A program made the position numbers and the translations under genes. DNA of 47,757 nt from a virus, in IMG/VR virus record IMGVR_UViG_3300042556_001041, positions 1 through 47,757 of that record; one strand, given 5' to 3'. The notes under the pieces are model-generated. The model did no database searches. It had not been told where the DNA came from and worked only from the letters and a program-made list of their open reading frames with translations. Positions 21,640-27,562 of the stretch are shown piece by piece (positions within the stretch are counted from its first letter, which is position 1; every line of letters begins with the position of its first letter).

Positions 21640-21739
21640 AACTGCCGCACTTGTTGACGTGCTGCATGGTTGCATGTCACAGCGAAACGGCGTGGCTGCG
21701 TCAACCCCCGACTGAGCCGCCACAATCGCAAGCGCAACT

Positions 21740-21780
21740 GTTGCAATTACAGGCATGCTCGCTTATGCTGTATTTGCAAC
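21740..21780. promoter_or_regulatory. Two operator repeats at the DpdA-cassette promoter
   Basis: Inverted copy GTTGCAATTACA (21740-21751) and TGTATTTGCAAC (21769-21780), the same family as the sites at 19429-19502. One covers the -35 and the other abuts the -10. GCAAC-T-GTTGC at 21734-21744 adds a short palindrome. Confidence 0.6.
21741..21769 (+). promoter_or_regulatory. Rightward promoter of the C2H2/DpdA cassette
   Basis: TTGCAA (21741-21746), a 17-base spacer and TATGCT (21764-21769). Lies 49 bases ahead of the C2H2 gene. Overlap with the operator repeats suggests repressor control. Confidence 0.5.
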
Positions 21781-21802
21781 ACACACGCCGGACGAACCGG
21801 CA

Positions 21803-21817
21803 GACGAGGGGGACGAG
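21803..21817 (+). promoter_or_regulatory. Start-associated sequence, copy 1
   Basis: GACGAGGGGGACGAG directly abuts the ATG at 21818. The identical 15 bases abut the GTG at 22015. The GAGGGGG core can act as a ribosome site, which fixes both starts. Confidence 0.7.
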
Positions 21818-21955
21818 ATGACGACGACCGATGAAAAGCGCTTTACCTGCAAATGCGGGAAGTCGTTCAAGTCCAAGCTCGGATTGATGCAGCACACACA
21901 GAAGGCGCACGGCGTCGACCTCCGGAGCGCTCGCTATGACGAGTTGGTGATCTAG
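21818..21955 (+). CDS. C2H2-like zinc-finger protein (45 aa)
   Basis: FTCKCGKSFKSKLGLMQHTQ then KAHG: a single classical-looking finger, but with C-x-C in place of the usual C-x2-4-C and H-x4-H at the end. The rest is a short tail (VDLRSARYDELVI). C2H2 fingers are rare in phages. It shares the 15-nt start sequence with the DpdA-like gene downstream. Confidence 0.7.
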   Translation: MTTTDEKRFTCKCGKSFKSKLGLMQHTQKAHGVDLRSARYDELVI

Positions 21956-21968
21956 ACCCCAACCCCGA

Positions 21969-21989
21969 GCCGCAGCGGGTGACTGCGGC
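21969..21989 (+). ncRNA. Intergenic hairpin motif, copy 1
   Basis: CCGA-GCCGCAG-CGGGTGA-CTGCGGC: a 7-bp perfect stem with loop CGGGTGA, between the C2H2 and DpdA-like genes. The same flank and loop recur at 23015-23036 and 27165-27185. No T-tract follows, so it is not a standard terminator. Confidence 0.6.
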
Positions 21990-21999
21990 AATCAATAAA

Positions 22000-22014
22000 G
22001 ACGAGGGGGACGAG
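22000..22014 (+). promoter_or_regulatory. Start-associated sequence, copy 2
   Basis: GACGAGGGGGACGAG abutting the GTG at 22015, identical to 21803-21817. It supports GTG 22015 as the start over the in-frame ATG at 21979, which would translate the hairpin. Confidence 0.7.
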
Positions 22015-22779
22015 GTGAAGATTTACCTGGCGGGAGGGGCGATGGCATGGAAAGCGCAACTCCAAGGCCATAATCTTCTCGTCTCGTTCGCTGAGCGCAG
22101 CCAGTTAAAACTTCTGGATGCCGGGTGGGATGTGTCCGGGTGGATGCTAGACAGCGGCGCCTTTGCGGCGTGGACGCTGGGCAAGCCCGTGGACCTGGAA
22201 GCCTACGGGCGTTTCATCGACAAGCATGAAAGCCTGTTGGACTACGCCGTTTCGCTCGACGTGATCCCCGGCAAGCCCGGCCGGTTGCCGACACAGGATG
22301 AAGCGGCGGCAGCTGTTGAGCAGAGCCTCGCCAACCTGCAACGCTTAGAGCAGATGCTGGGCAAAGGCACGGTGATGCCGGTCTTTCACGAGGGCGACCC
22401 GCTGTGGTTGCTGGACGAGTACGCCGGGCGGGGATATGACCGCATCGCCCTCGGGGCCACAGCCTCACGGGGCAAGCCCGAACTGCTGGACTGGCTTCTG
22501 CCCATCTTCGACCGCCACCCGGCGCAGGACTTCCACGGGCTCGGGATGACTCAAAGTCGGATCATCGGCCACGTTCCGTTTGCCTCGGTGGACAGTACGA
22601 CATGGTTGAACTTCGTCCGGTATGGCGTGGACAGCAACACCTACCTACTCAAGGGGCGCACCCGTGAGTTCCTGCGGGCCTTGGGTATCGCCGCCCTGCA
22701 TGACATTGCCCAATGCCCGAGGGGCGTACAGGCGACCAGAGACGGCCAATTAAGGATGTTCCCTGATGAGGCGGTGTAG
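22015..22779 (+). CDS. DpdA-like tRNA-guanine-transglycosylase-fold protein (7-deazaguanine DNA modification)
   Basis: 254 aa. Motifs: LDSGAFAAW (45-53), SLDVIPG (80-86, candidate catalytic Asp82), MPVFHEGD (121-128), YDRIALGA (141-148), FHGLGMTQ (173-180) and SVDSTTW (191-197). This is the pattern of short phage TGT-like proteins of the DpdA group, which swap guanine in DNA for a 7-deazaguanine base. The zinc site of tRNA TGTs is absent. No preQ0 synthesis genes (folE, queD, queE, queC types) were found, so host precursor would be needed. The activity is inferred from family resemblance only. Confidence 0.75.
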   Translation: MKIYLAGGAMAWKAQLQGHNLLVSFAERSQLKLLDAGWDVSGWMLDSGAFAAWTLGKPVDLEAYGRFIDKHESLLDYAVSLDVIPGKPGRLPTQDEAAAAVEQSLANLQRLEQMLGKGTVMPVFHEGDPLWLLDEYAGRGYDRIALGATASRGKPELLDWLLPIFDRHPAQDFHGLGMTQSRIIGHVPFASVDSTTWLNFVRYGVDSNTYLLKGRTREFLRALGIAALHDIAQCPRGVQATRDGQLRMFPDEAV

Positions 22780-22975
22780 TTGTGGGCGAGAGGCCAGGCC
22801 GGCTGGCATCTACTGCGGCGACGAGTGCAAGTGGGAAGCGAAGAAGGCTCGACTACGGGAGCGTAGACGTGTCGCCAACGGATACCTGCGCTGCTGTCTC
22901 TGCGACAGGGTTGGGGGCAAGCACTGGGACTGGTGCAAGCGATCAGGGGTGGGCGTCGGTGCTGGCCAGAGTTGA
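22766..22975 (+). CDS. Small two-module zinc protein (69 aa)
   Basis: Overlaps the DpdA-like gene by 14 bases. First module CSCGREARPAGIYCGDEC (C4, C6, C17, C21), a compressed form of the fingers in the protein at 16566-17372. Second module CCLCDRVGGKHWDWC matches that protein's C-terminal CxxC.R.G...H..WC unit. Probably a mini-paralogue. Its coupling to DpdA suggests a partner or DNA-binding adaptor. Confidence 0.7.
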   Translation: MRRCSCGREARPAGIYCGDECKWEAKKARLRERRRVANGYLRCCLCDRVGGKHWDWCKRSGVGVGAGQS

Positions 22976-23014
22976 GGCCGGCGAACAGATGGACGCCCCG
23001 TGTTAGACCCCCGA

Positions 23015-23036
23015 GCCGCAGCGGGTTGACTGCGGC
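23015..23036 (+). ncRNA. Intergenic hairpin motif, copy 2
   Basis: GCCGCAG (23015-23021), loop CGGGTTGA, CTGCGGC (23030-23036), with CCGA before it. A second hairpin GCCCC-AC-GGGGC follows at about 23041-23052. Lies between the small zinc gene and the coiled-coil gene. Confidence 0.6.
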
Positions 23037-23070
23037 GTGAGCCCCACGGGGCAGATAGGAGCGTGAGGGG

Positions 23071-23472
23071 ATGAGCGAAGACACGGCGTCATCGCAGGCG
23101 TACCCAGGTTGCACGACCATGCGCCTGATCGAGCGGGTCGAGCGGGTAAAGGCCGAGCGTGACCGCTACATGGCCGAGGCGTCCGAGCGGCAGCAGGCCA
23201 TCGGCAGGCTTGAGGCCGAGCGGGACGCCCTCGCTGCCCAGCTTGAGCGGGATTGCAACGCCCTCAACTGCCTGATTGACGACGAGCGGGCAATCAATCA
23301 GACGATGGCTGCCCAGTGTGCTGCATTGGCCGAGGAATGCGGCGCCAACCCCAACGACATCCCCGCCGCCGCTGCCGTGTATCTTGCGGCTGAGCGGGCC
23401 ATGGAGGCGCACGGCGATCCGGTGATGTGGACGCCGGCCCTAATCGCATGGCGGAAGGCGGCAGGCAAATGA
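23071..23472 (+). CDS. Coiled-coil protein (133 aa)
   Basis: MRLIERVERVKAERDRYMAE and EASERQQAIGRLEAERDALA form a clear heptad coiled coil (about 17-62). A helical C-terminal half follows with VYLAAERAMEAHGDP and ALIAWRKAAG. ATG 23071 follows GAGGGG. Last gene of the plus-strand cassette; role unknown. Confidence 0.75.
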   Translation: MSEDTASSQAYPGCTTMRLIERVERVKAERDRYMAEASERQQAIGRLEAERDALAAQLERDCNALNCLIDDERAINQTMAAQCAALAEECGANPNDIPAAAAVYLAAERAMEAHGDPVMWTPALIAWRKAAGK

Positions 23473-23484
23473 CCCCAAACGCAG

Positions 23485-23520
23485 AAAAGCGGGGGACCGA
23501 GCGTTAGCCCGATCCCCCGC
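23485..23520 (-). terminator. Terminator of the late (structural) transcript
   Basis: Stem GCGGGGGA/TCCCCCGC (23489-23496 and 23513-23520), 16-base loop, followed by TTTT on the minus strand. It sits 59 bases past the stop of the last fibre gene, between converging transcripts. The remaining part of the 106-bp gap shows nothing else. Confidence 0.65.
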
Positions 23521-23578
23521 CCCATCGCATCCCGACGGCTCGCCCATCCACTGACTGCCCGCCGGGAATCCTCTATAG

Positions 23579-24997
23579 CTACTCGAAATAGCCGTTAACA
23601 AACACGACCCCTCGCAGGATTTGCGACCCAGTAGCCGTGCCAACAGGAACCTTTAGCAGCATGTGCAAATAGTTGCCTGCCTCGACGAACAGCGGCGTAT
23701 CGAACGTTACAACGATCGGGGTTGCCTGAGCGCCAATCGCCGCACCGACCGGGAACGACTGATAACCGAGGGTCAATCGACGGGCCGCCTTGGTGCCGGC
23801 ACCTTCCGCCGTGGCCATCGTCACCGCCGTCGCCCCGACGCCAAGTCCCCACTGCATGATGGTCGCCGTCGTCGCCACAGCGGCGCCGGTGTTTACAGCG
23901 TCGATGCGGATCCCGGTCACGTACAGGTTTTTGCCGCTGATGGCATTGCTGGCGGCAGGCACCTGGAACGCAAACAGGATCAGGTCGGTCTCAGCGCCCG
24001 CTGGTGCTGCGATTTGCCATTGCCCGCCGAGCGTCGCGTAGCCGGCTGTGGTATTGGTGGCGCCAGTCGCCGACGCAGGGGCCGCCGAGTTGGCGTAGTT
24101 GGCGGTGGTGCCCATCGTGCCGCCGGTCTGGCCCTGATACGAGCCGCCGCCCATGCCGGCGAGGACGTGGGGCCACGGTTTCCCGGTCTGCGTGTCGCCG
24201 ATGGTGGCGAAACAATCAGCGACGAGGATTTGGACCGCCTGCGCAACGGTGTTGTTGTTGTAAACCCGGTAGACCATTGGCTGAGAGTTGGAGGCGGTCG
24301 GACTGTCGAGGCCTGCGGGCGTCGGAATGATGACCTGCAGAACGTCGTCGACCCAAAACTCAACTCCGTCCTGACCGACAACGATGGAGTACTTGTGTCG
24401 CTCGTTGACGCTCGGCGATGTCAGGACGCCGCTCTGCGTCTCGACGCCGGCATTGTTGATGACACACCGAAACTCGCCAGAGGCCCACCTGAAAAACACG
24501 CCATCAGTCGGCGCCGACGTGCCGGCAACGAGGCCCGCCCCAATCTCGACAACGGCGTTAGCCTGCACGCCCGTGATCACCGCCGTCGTTTCAAAATATG
24601 TGGGGAACGAGCCGTACAGGGGGAACGTCCGATAGCTGCGGAGGATGGCGAGGTGCCCAGATGTCAGGGAGTTGCCAGCGTTGAGGCGGGCGAACCCACC
24701 AGACACGGTCAGCGTCATGGTGGTCAGGCTCTGGAACCATTGCGCCGTGTTGAGGGCAGTACCCAGAAACGCCTCGGAGAGCAGCACCGAATCCATGCCG
24801 ACACGCAGGCGGTAGTCCGTTGTGGCCTCGGGCTCACGGGTGACTCGGGTGCCGGTGGTGGATCCTTCGTCGACGCAACTCAGCATTGCGGCGTAGCCGG
24901 CCTGGGCGGGCACGATGGGCAGGTTGGTTTGCAGGTTGTTGTCTGCGTCAACGGCGGCCGTATTCGCGGAACTGCCGGATTTGATGATGATGCTCAT
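23579..24997 (-). CDS. Tail/fibre-associated structural protein (472 aa)
   Basis: From ATG 24997 with AAGGAG upstream. MSIIIKSGSSANTAAVDADN then a lectin/laminin-G-like middle (FFRWASGEFRCVINNAG, VGQDGVEFWVDDVLQVIIPT) and a Gly/Thr-rich C-terminal part. It resembles phage surface proteins that bind polymers. Last gene of the late operon and part of the fibre cluster; a head-fibre role is possible. Confidence 0.65.
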   Translation of the reverse strand: MSIIIKSGSSANTAAVDADNNLQTNLPIVPAQAGYAAMLSCVDEGSTTGTRVTREPEATTDYRLRVGMDSVLLSEAFLGTALNTAQWFQSLTTMTLTVSGGFARLNAGNSLTSGHLAILRSYRTFPLYGSFPTYFETTAVITGVQANAVVEIGAGLVAGTSAPTDGVFFRWASGEFRCVINNAGVETQSGVLTSPSVNERHKYSIVVGQDGVEFWVDDVLQVIIPTPAGLDSPTASNSQPMVYRVYNNNTVAQAVQILVADCFATIGDTQTGKPWPHVLAGMGGGSYQGQTGGTMGTTANYANSAAPASATGATNTTAGYATLGGQWQIAAPAGAETDLILFAFQVPAASNAISGKNLYVTGIRIDAVNTGAAVATTATIMQWGLGVGATAVTMATAEGAGTKAARRLTLGYQSFPVGAAIGAQATPIVVTFDTPLFVEAGNYLHMLLKVPVGTATGSQILRGVVFVNGYFE

Positions 24998-25007
24998 GGT
25001 GGTCTCC

Positions 25008-25943
25008 TTAGGCGCCAGTGGCGTGGATGGTATAGCGGCCCCAGGTGCCATGCGGCGCCCGGACGTAAACGGTGAACCCGACGCCAGCCTGCCTGTTGCC
25101 GGCGTAGGCGATCAGCCCCTCTGCGACGGGGTCGTCTGGGTCATGGTCGGCCGTCGCCGAAGCGGCGACGCTAATGATGATCTGGCTGGTTTCCGTGACC
25201 CACGGGGCGGCGATGTCGGCACTGGCTATGTCGCCCTCACCGCTGGCGGCGTAGCCAAAATCGACCGTGCCCGTGGCCGTGTTGGTTGATCCTGCGGGGC
25301 CGGTCGCTCCGGTTGGCCCCGCTGGGCCTGTGGCACCCGCCGGGCCAGTGGCCCCAGCCGGGCCTTGAGGACCAGTGGCACCGGCAGGGCCAGTCGCTCC
25401 GGTTGGACCTGTAGATCCGGTTGCACCAGTTGGCCCCGCTGGGCCCGTTGGCCCAGGTACGGTGGAATCAGCGCCCGTGGCTCCGGTTGCCCCGTCGGCT
25501 CCTGCCGGTCCCGCTGGCCCTGCCGGTCCCGCTGGCCCTGCCGGTCCCGCTGGCCCTGTTGGGCCCGCTGGTCCGGTCGCTCCCGTCGGCCCTGGCACCG
25601 TGGAATCGGCCCCCGTGGCGCCCGCTGGGCCCTGAGGCCCGGTTGGGCCTGCGGGTCCGGTAGCACCCGTCGCTCCGGTGGCGCCGGTAGGCCCTGGGTC
25701 GCCCTGCGGACCGGTTGGTCCCTGCGGGCCAGTCTCGCCCGTTGCGCCCGTTGCCCCTGTCGGCCCCGTGGCGCCAGTTGGGCCGGCAGGCCCTGTGGGT
25801 CCGGTCGGGCCAGTCGGACCCGGCACGGTCGAAGCCGCACCAGTGGCCCCAGTTGCACCCGTGGCGCCGACGGGTCCGGGCGGCCCCTGCGTCCCGACGG
25901 TGCGGGTTGATAACACTGGATCCCTGATAATGATCCGCCTCAT
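25008..25943 (-). CDS. Collagen-like tail fibre protein (311 aa)
   Basis: From ATG 25943. After [17 protein letters not shown] come about 65 Gly-X-Y triplets (mostly GPT, GAT, GPA), interrupted by a thrice-repeated STVPGPTG block, then a non-repetitive C-terminal head of about 100 residues ([20 protein letters not shown] onward). Collagen triplets make a trimeric rigid shaft; the C-terminal head is like those of phage fibres of the DUF2793 or neck-passage type. Repeats may vary in number by recombination. Confidence 0.85.
   Translation of the reverse strand: MRRIIIRDPVLSTRTVGTQGPPGPVGATGATGATGAASTVPGPTGPTGPTGPAGPTGATGPTGATGATGETGPQGPTGPQGDPGPTGATGATGATGPAGPTGPQGPAGATGADSTVPGPTGATGPAGPTGPAGPAGPAGPAGPAGPAGADGATGATGADSTVPGPTGPAGPTGATGSTGPTGATGPAGATGPQGPAGATGPAGATGPAGPTGATGPAGSTNTATGTVDFGYAASGEGDIASADIAAPWVTETSQIIISVAASATADHDPDDPVAEGLIAYAGNRQAGVGFTVYVRAPHGTWGRYTIHATGA
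25290..25895 (-). repeat. Collagen-triplet coding repeat
   Basis: GC-rich 9-bp-based repetition encoding the Gly-X-Y shaft, with long imperfect direct copies such as the GPAGPAGPA run. It creates long open frames on both strands that are not genes. Confidence 0.8.
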
Positions 25944-26845
25944 GCGCTGATGACCTCCAGCAATTCCGCTGTGCCGCCGTCCACTCGCTCGACGATTGCC
26001 CCGGACGTGAGCACGATGTCCCAGACGGCGGCGCCGCTCCATGACAAATCGCCCGTATCAGAGGATGAGACCTCGACGCTGATTGCCCCCGATGGGCCGT
26101 CGATCGTGATCTCGCCGCTGCTGGTTCCCCAGTCGAACACCGAATCATCGGCGGTGGCGCTGAGCCTGCCCATCATGCGGGCGGAGTAACCTGTCAGGTC
26201 GACGGGACCACTGGCGTCTGCGTAGACGATTGACCAGCGGAACGTGGCGCCCCGGTAGATGGTGAGCGTCAGCGGGTCGTCGTCGGCTGATGCCTGCAAC
26301 TCCGTAAAGTCGGCATCTTCTGCGGGCGTCTGCCGATGCAGCCGGGAGCCGTCTGGGAAAAGCCACACGGACGGACGATCCAGCGGAATGCCGGTGATTT
26401 GCCACGATCCATCAACGGCAATGCTGGATTCGTAGCTCCTGGTCAGGTAGGTCTGAATGCCGCCGTTGGTCGGCGCCAGCAAACGCATCTCGACCTTCCG
26501 ATTGGTCGTCCCCGTCGCCCACTGCTCGTCGAGTTTTCCCGAGACGACGCATTCGTAATCCGACTGATCGCCCGGCAGGATCGGCAGCGTCGGCAGGCCC
26601 GTGGTCCCGTCCGAGTAGGTCGGCACCAGGCGATAGAGCCATGCCCCGTTGGTGAGCAGCGTCAGTCCGTGATTGGTGGCGTAGCTGACGCCGACCGTGC
26701 TGCCGCTGAATGTCAGGGCGCTGACGGTGACGACCCCGGCCGCTGGCTGCGTGGTGTCGTTGGCCCATGCCCCGCCGGCGAGCAGTTGGCGCTGCACCTG
26801 ATACGTCGTCGGCTGCGGGCTGGTGTAGTAGATGGCGAGTGGCAT
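25940..26845 (-). CDS. Tail fibre/receptor-associated protein (301 aa)
   Basis: [20 protein letters not shown]; the middle repeats beta-strand patterns ([40 protein letters not shown]). The C-terminal third, [20 protein letters not shown] with ARMMGRL, resembles the BppU-like N-terminal domain of phage tail proteins. ATGA overlap with the collagen-like gene. First gene after the moron on this strand. Confidence 0.65.
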   Translation of the reverse strand: MPLAIYYTSPQPTTYQVQRQLLAGGAWANDTTQPAAGVVTVSALTFSGSTVGVSYATNHGLTLLTNGAWLYRLVPTYSDGTTGLPTLPILPGDQSDYECVVSGKLDEQWATGTTNRKVEMRLLAPTNGGIQTYLTRSYESSIAVDGSWQITGIPLDRPSVWLFPDGSRLHRQTPAEDADFTELQASADDDPLTLTIYRGATFRWSIVYADASGPVDLTGYSARMMGRLSATADDSVFDWGTSSGEITIDGPSGAISVEVSSSDTGDLSWSGAAVWDIVLTSGAIVERVDGGTAELLEVISA

Positions 26846-26906
26846 ATCTGAACTCCCCGCCGCTAGGGCGTCTGTGCGATTGCTTGTTTATTTTCGCTAT
26901 CGCCTA

Positions 26907-26935
26907 TTGACCTGCAAGCGGATTAGCGATATTGT
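26907..26935 (+). promoter_or_regulatory. Promoter of the plus-strand moron
   Basis: TTGACC (26907-26912), a 17-base spacer and TATTGT (26930-26935), in an AT-rich stretch unlike its surroundings. TCGCTA before and TAGCGA within the spacer form an inverted pair that could be an operator. Confidence 0.6.
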
Positions 26936-26979
26936 TAATTCATCGGGGGACGAACCGCCGACCAACCGGAGACAAGACG

Positions 26980-27150
26980 ATGACCAACGAACTCGCTACC
27001 CTCGCCGCCGAAGTCGCCACCCTCACCATTCAGCACATGGCCGACGAAGCCGGCTTGACCTTCGGTGAGACTGTCGCCGCCATCGCCCAAGGTGGCAACG
27101 CCGCCGCCCGGTTCACCGCCTACATCAAGACCGCCCAAGCCAACATCTAA
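26980..27150 (+). CDS. Moron protein 1 (56 aa)
   Basis: MTNELATLAAEVATLTIQHM then ADEAGLTFGETVAAIAQGGN; all-helical, Ala-rich, no motif recognised. Ribosome site CGGAGACAAG nearly matches that of the next gene, and both proteins start MTN. First gene of the inserted cassette. Confidence 0.7.
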   Translation: MTNELATLAAEVATLTIQHMADEAGLTFGETVAAIAQGGNAAARFTAYIKTAQANI

Positions 27151-27164
27151 CTCCCACCACCCGA

Positions 27165-27185
27165 GCCGGGCGGGTTGCCCCCGGC
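27165..27185 (+). ncRNA. Intergenic hairpin motif, copy 3 (covarying stem)
   Basis: CCGA-GCCGGG-CGGGTTGCC-CCCGGC: the CCGA flank and CGGGTTG loop of copies 1 and 2 are kept, while both sides of the stem changed together (GCAG/CTGC to GGG/CCC). Between moron genes 1 and 2. Confidence 0.6.
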
Positions 27186-27208
27186 ATAGAGGACAGGAGA
27201 CAACGACC

Positions 27209-27388
27209 ATGACCAACGCCGCCGACATGACCATCATTCGCACCCACGCTGACGGCAGTGCCGCCCTCTGGACTGAAACGATCAACGGGAAAACCCATCT
27301 GTGCGACGACAACCATAGCTACGTCATCAACAAATCCGAACTGGCCGAGGAAATCGCCCTCTGGGATAAGGCTGTCGGCAATGCCTGA
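27209..27388 (+). CDS. Moron protein 2 (59 aa)
   Basis: MTNAADMTIIRTHADGSAAL then WTETINGKTHLCDDNHSYVI; a small mixed alpha/beta protein, no known motif. CAGGAGACAACGACC precedes the ATG. Overlaps the RHH gene by 8 bases. Confidence 0.7.
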   Translation: MTNAADMTIIRTHADGSAALWTETINGKTHLCDDNHSYVINKSELAEEIALWDKAVGNA

Positions 27389-27533
27389 ACCCACGAAGCG
27401 GGGCCGAGGCAGGCCCACCACAGGAACCCCAGTCCTGATCCGCCTGACGCCTGAGCAGCTGGCATGGATCGACGGACAGGGCAGACGCCCCGAGGTCATC
27501 CGGCAAGTGATCCAGCAGGCCATGGCCACCTAA
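27381..27533 (+). CDS. Moron ribbon-helix-helix protein with AT-hook-like start (50 aa)
   Basis: MPEPTKRGRGRPTTGTPVLI then RLTPEQLAWIDGQGRRPEVI: a basic RGRGRP AT-hook-like segment followed by a beta-strand and two helices of RHH type. Likely DNA-binding, perhaps autoregulating the cassette. An antitoxin role is possible but the sequence does not show it. A terminator follows 8 bases later. Confidence 0.75.
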   Translation: MPEPTKRGRGRPTTGTPVLIRLTPEQLAWIDGQGRRPEVIRQVIQQAMAT

Positions 27534-27540
27534 CAGACAA

Positions 27541-27561
27541 GCCCCCATCACGGGGGCTTTT
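27541..27561 (+). terminator. Terminator of the moron
   Basis: GCCCCC-ATCAC-GGGGGC followed by TTTT on the plus strand; a clean intrinsic terminator. Only 2 bases separate it from the end of the facing fibre gene (27563). Confidence 0.85.
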
Positions 27562-27562
27562 G

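Noticed and set aside
22782-23006. Alternative plus-strand frame over the small zinc gene
   Set aside because: The other frame has the ordered cysteines. The last codons (GWASVLARVEAGEQMDAP) look protein-like, so a frameshift or a tiny ORF was considered, but nothing supports it.
25365-25910. Repeat array resembling a CRISPR or tandem-repeat locus
   Set aside because: The periodicity is 9 bp and encodes Gly-X-Y triplets on the minus strand; there are no unique spacers and no cas genes.
27381-27533. Toxin-antitoxin pair in the moron
   Set aside because: Only the RHH-like protein fits; neither neighbour shows a toxin motif, so the label is not justified.
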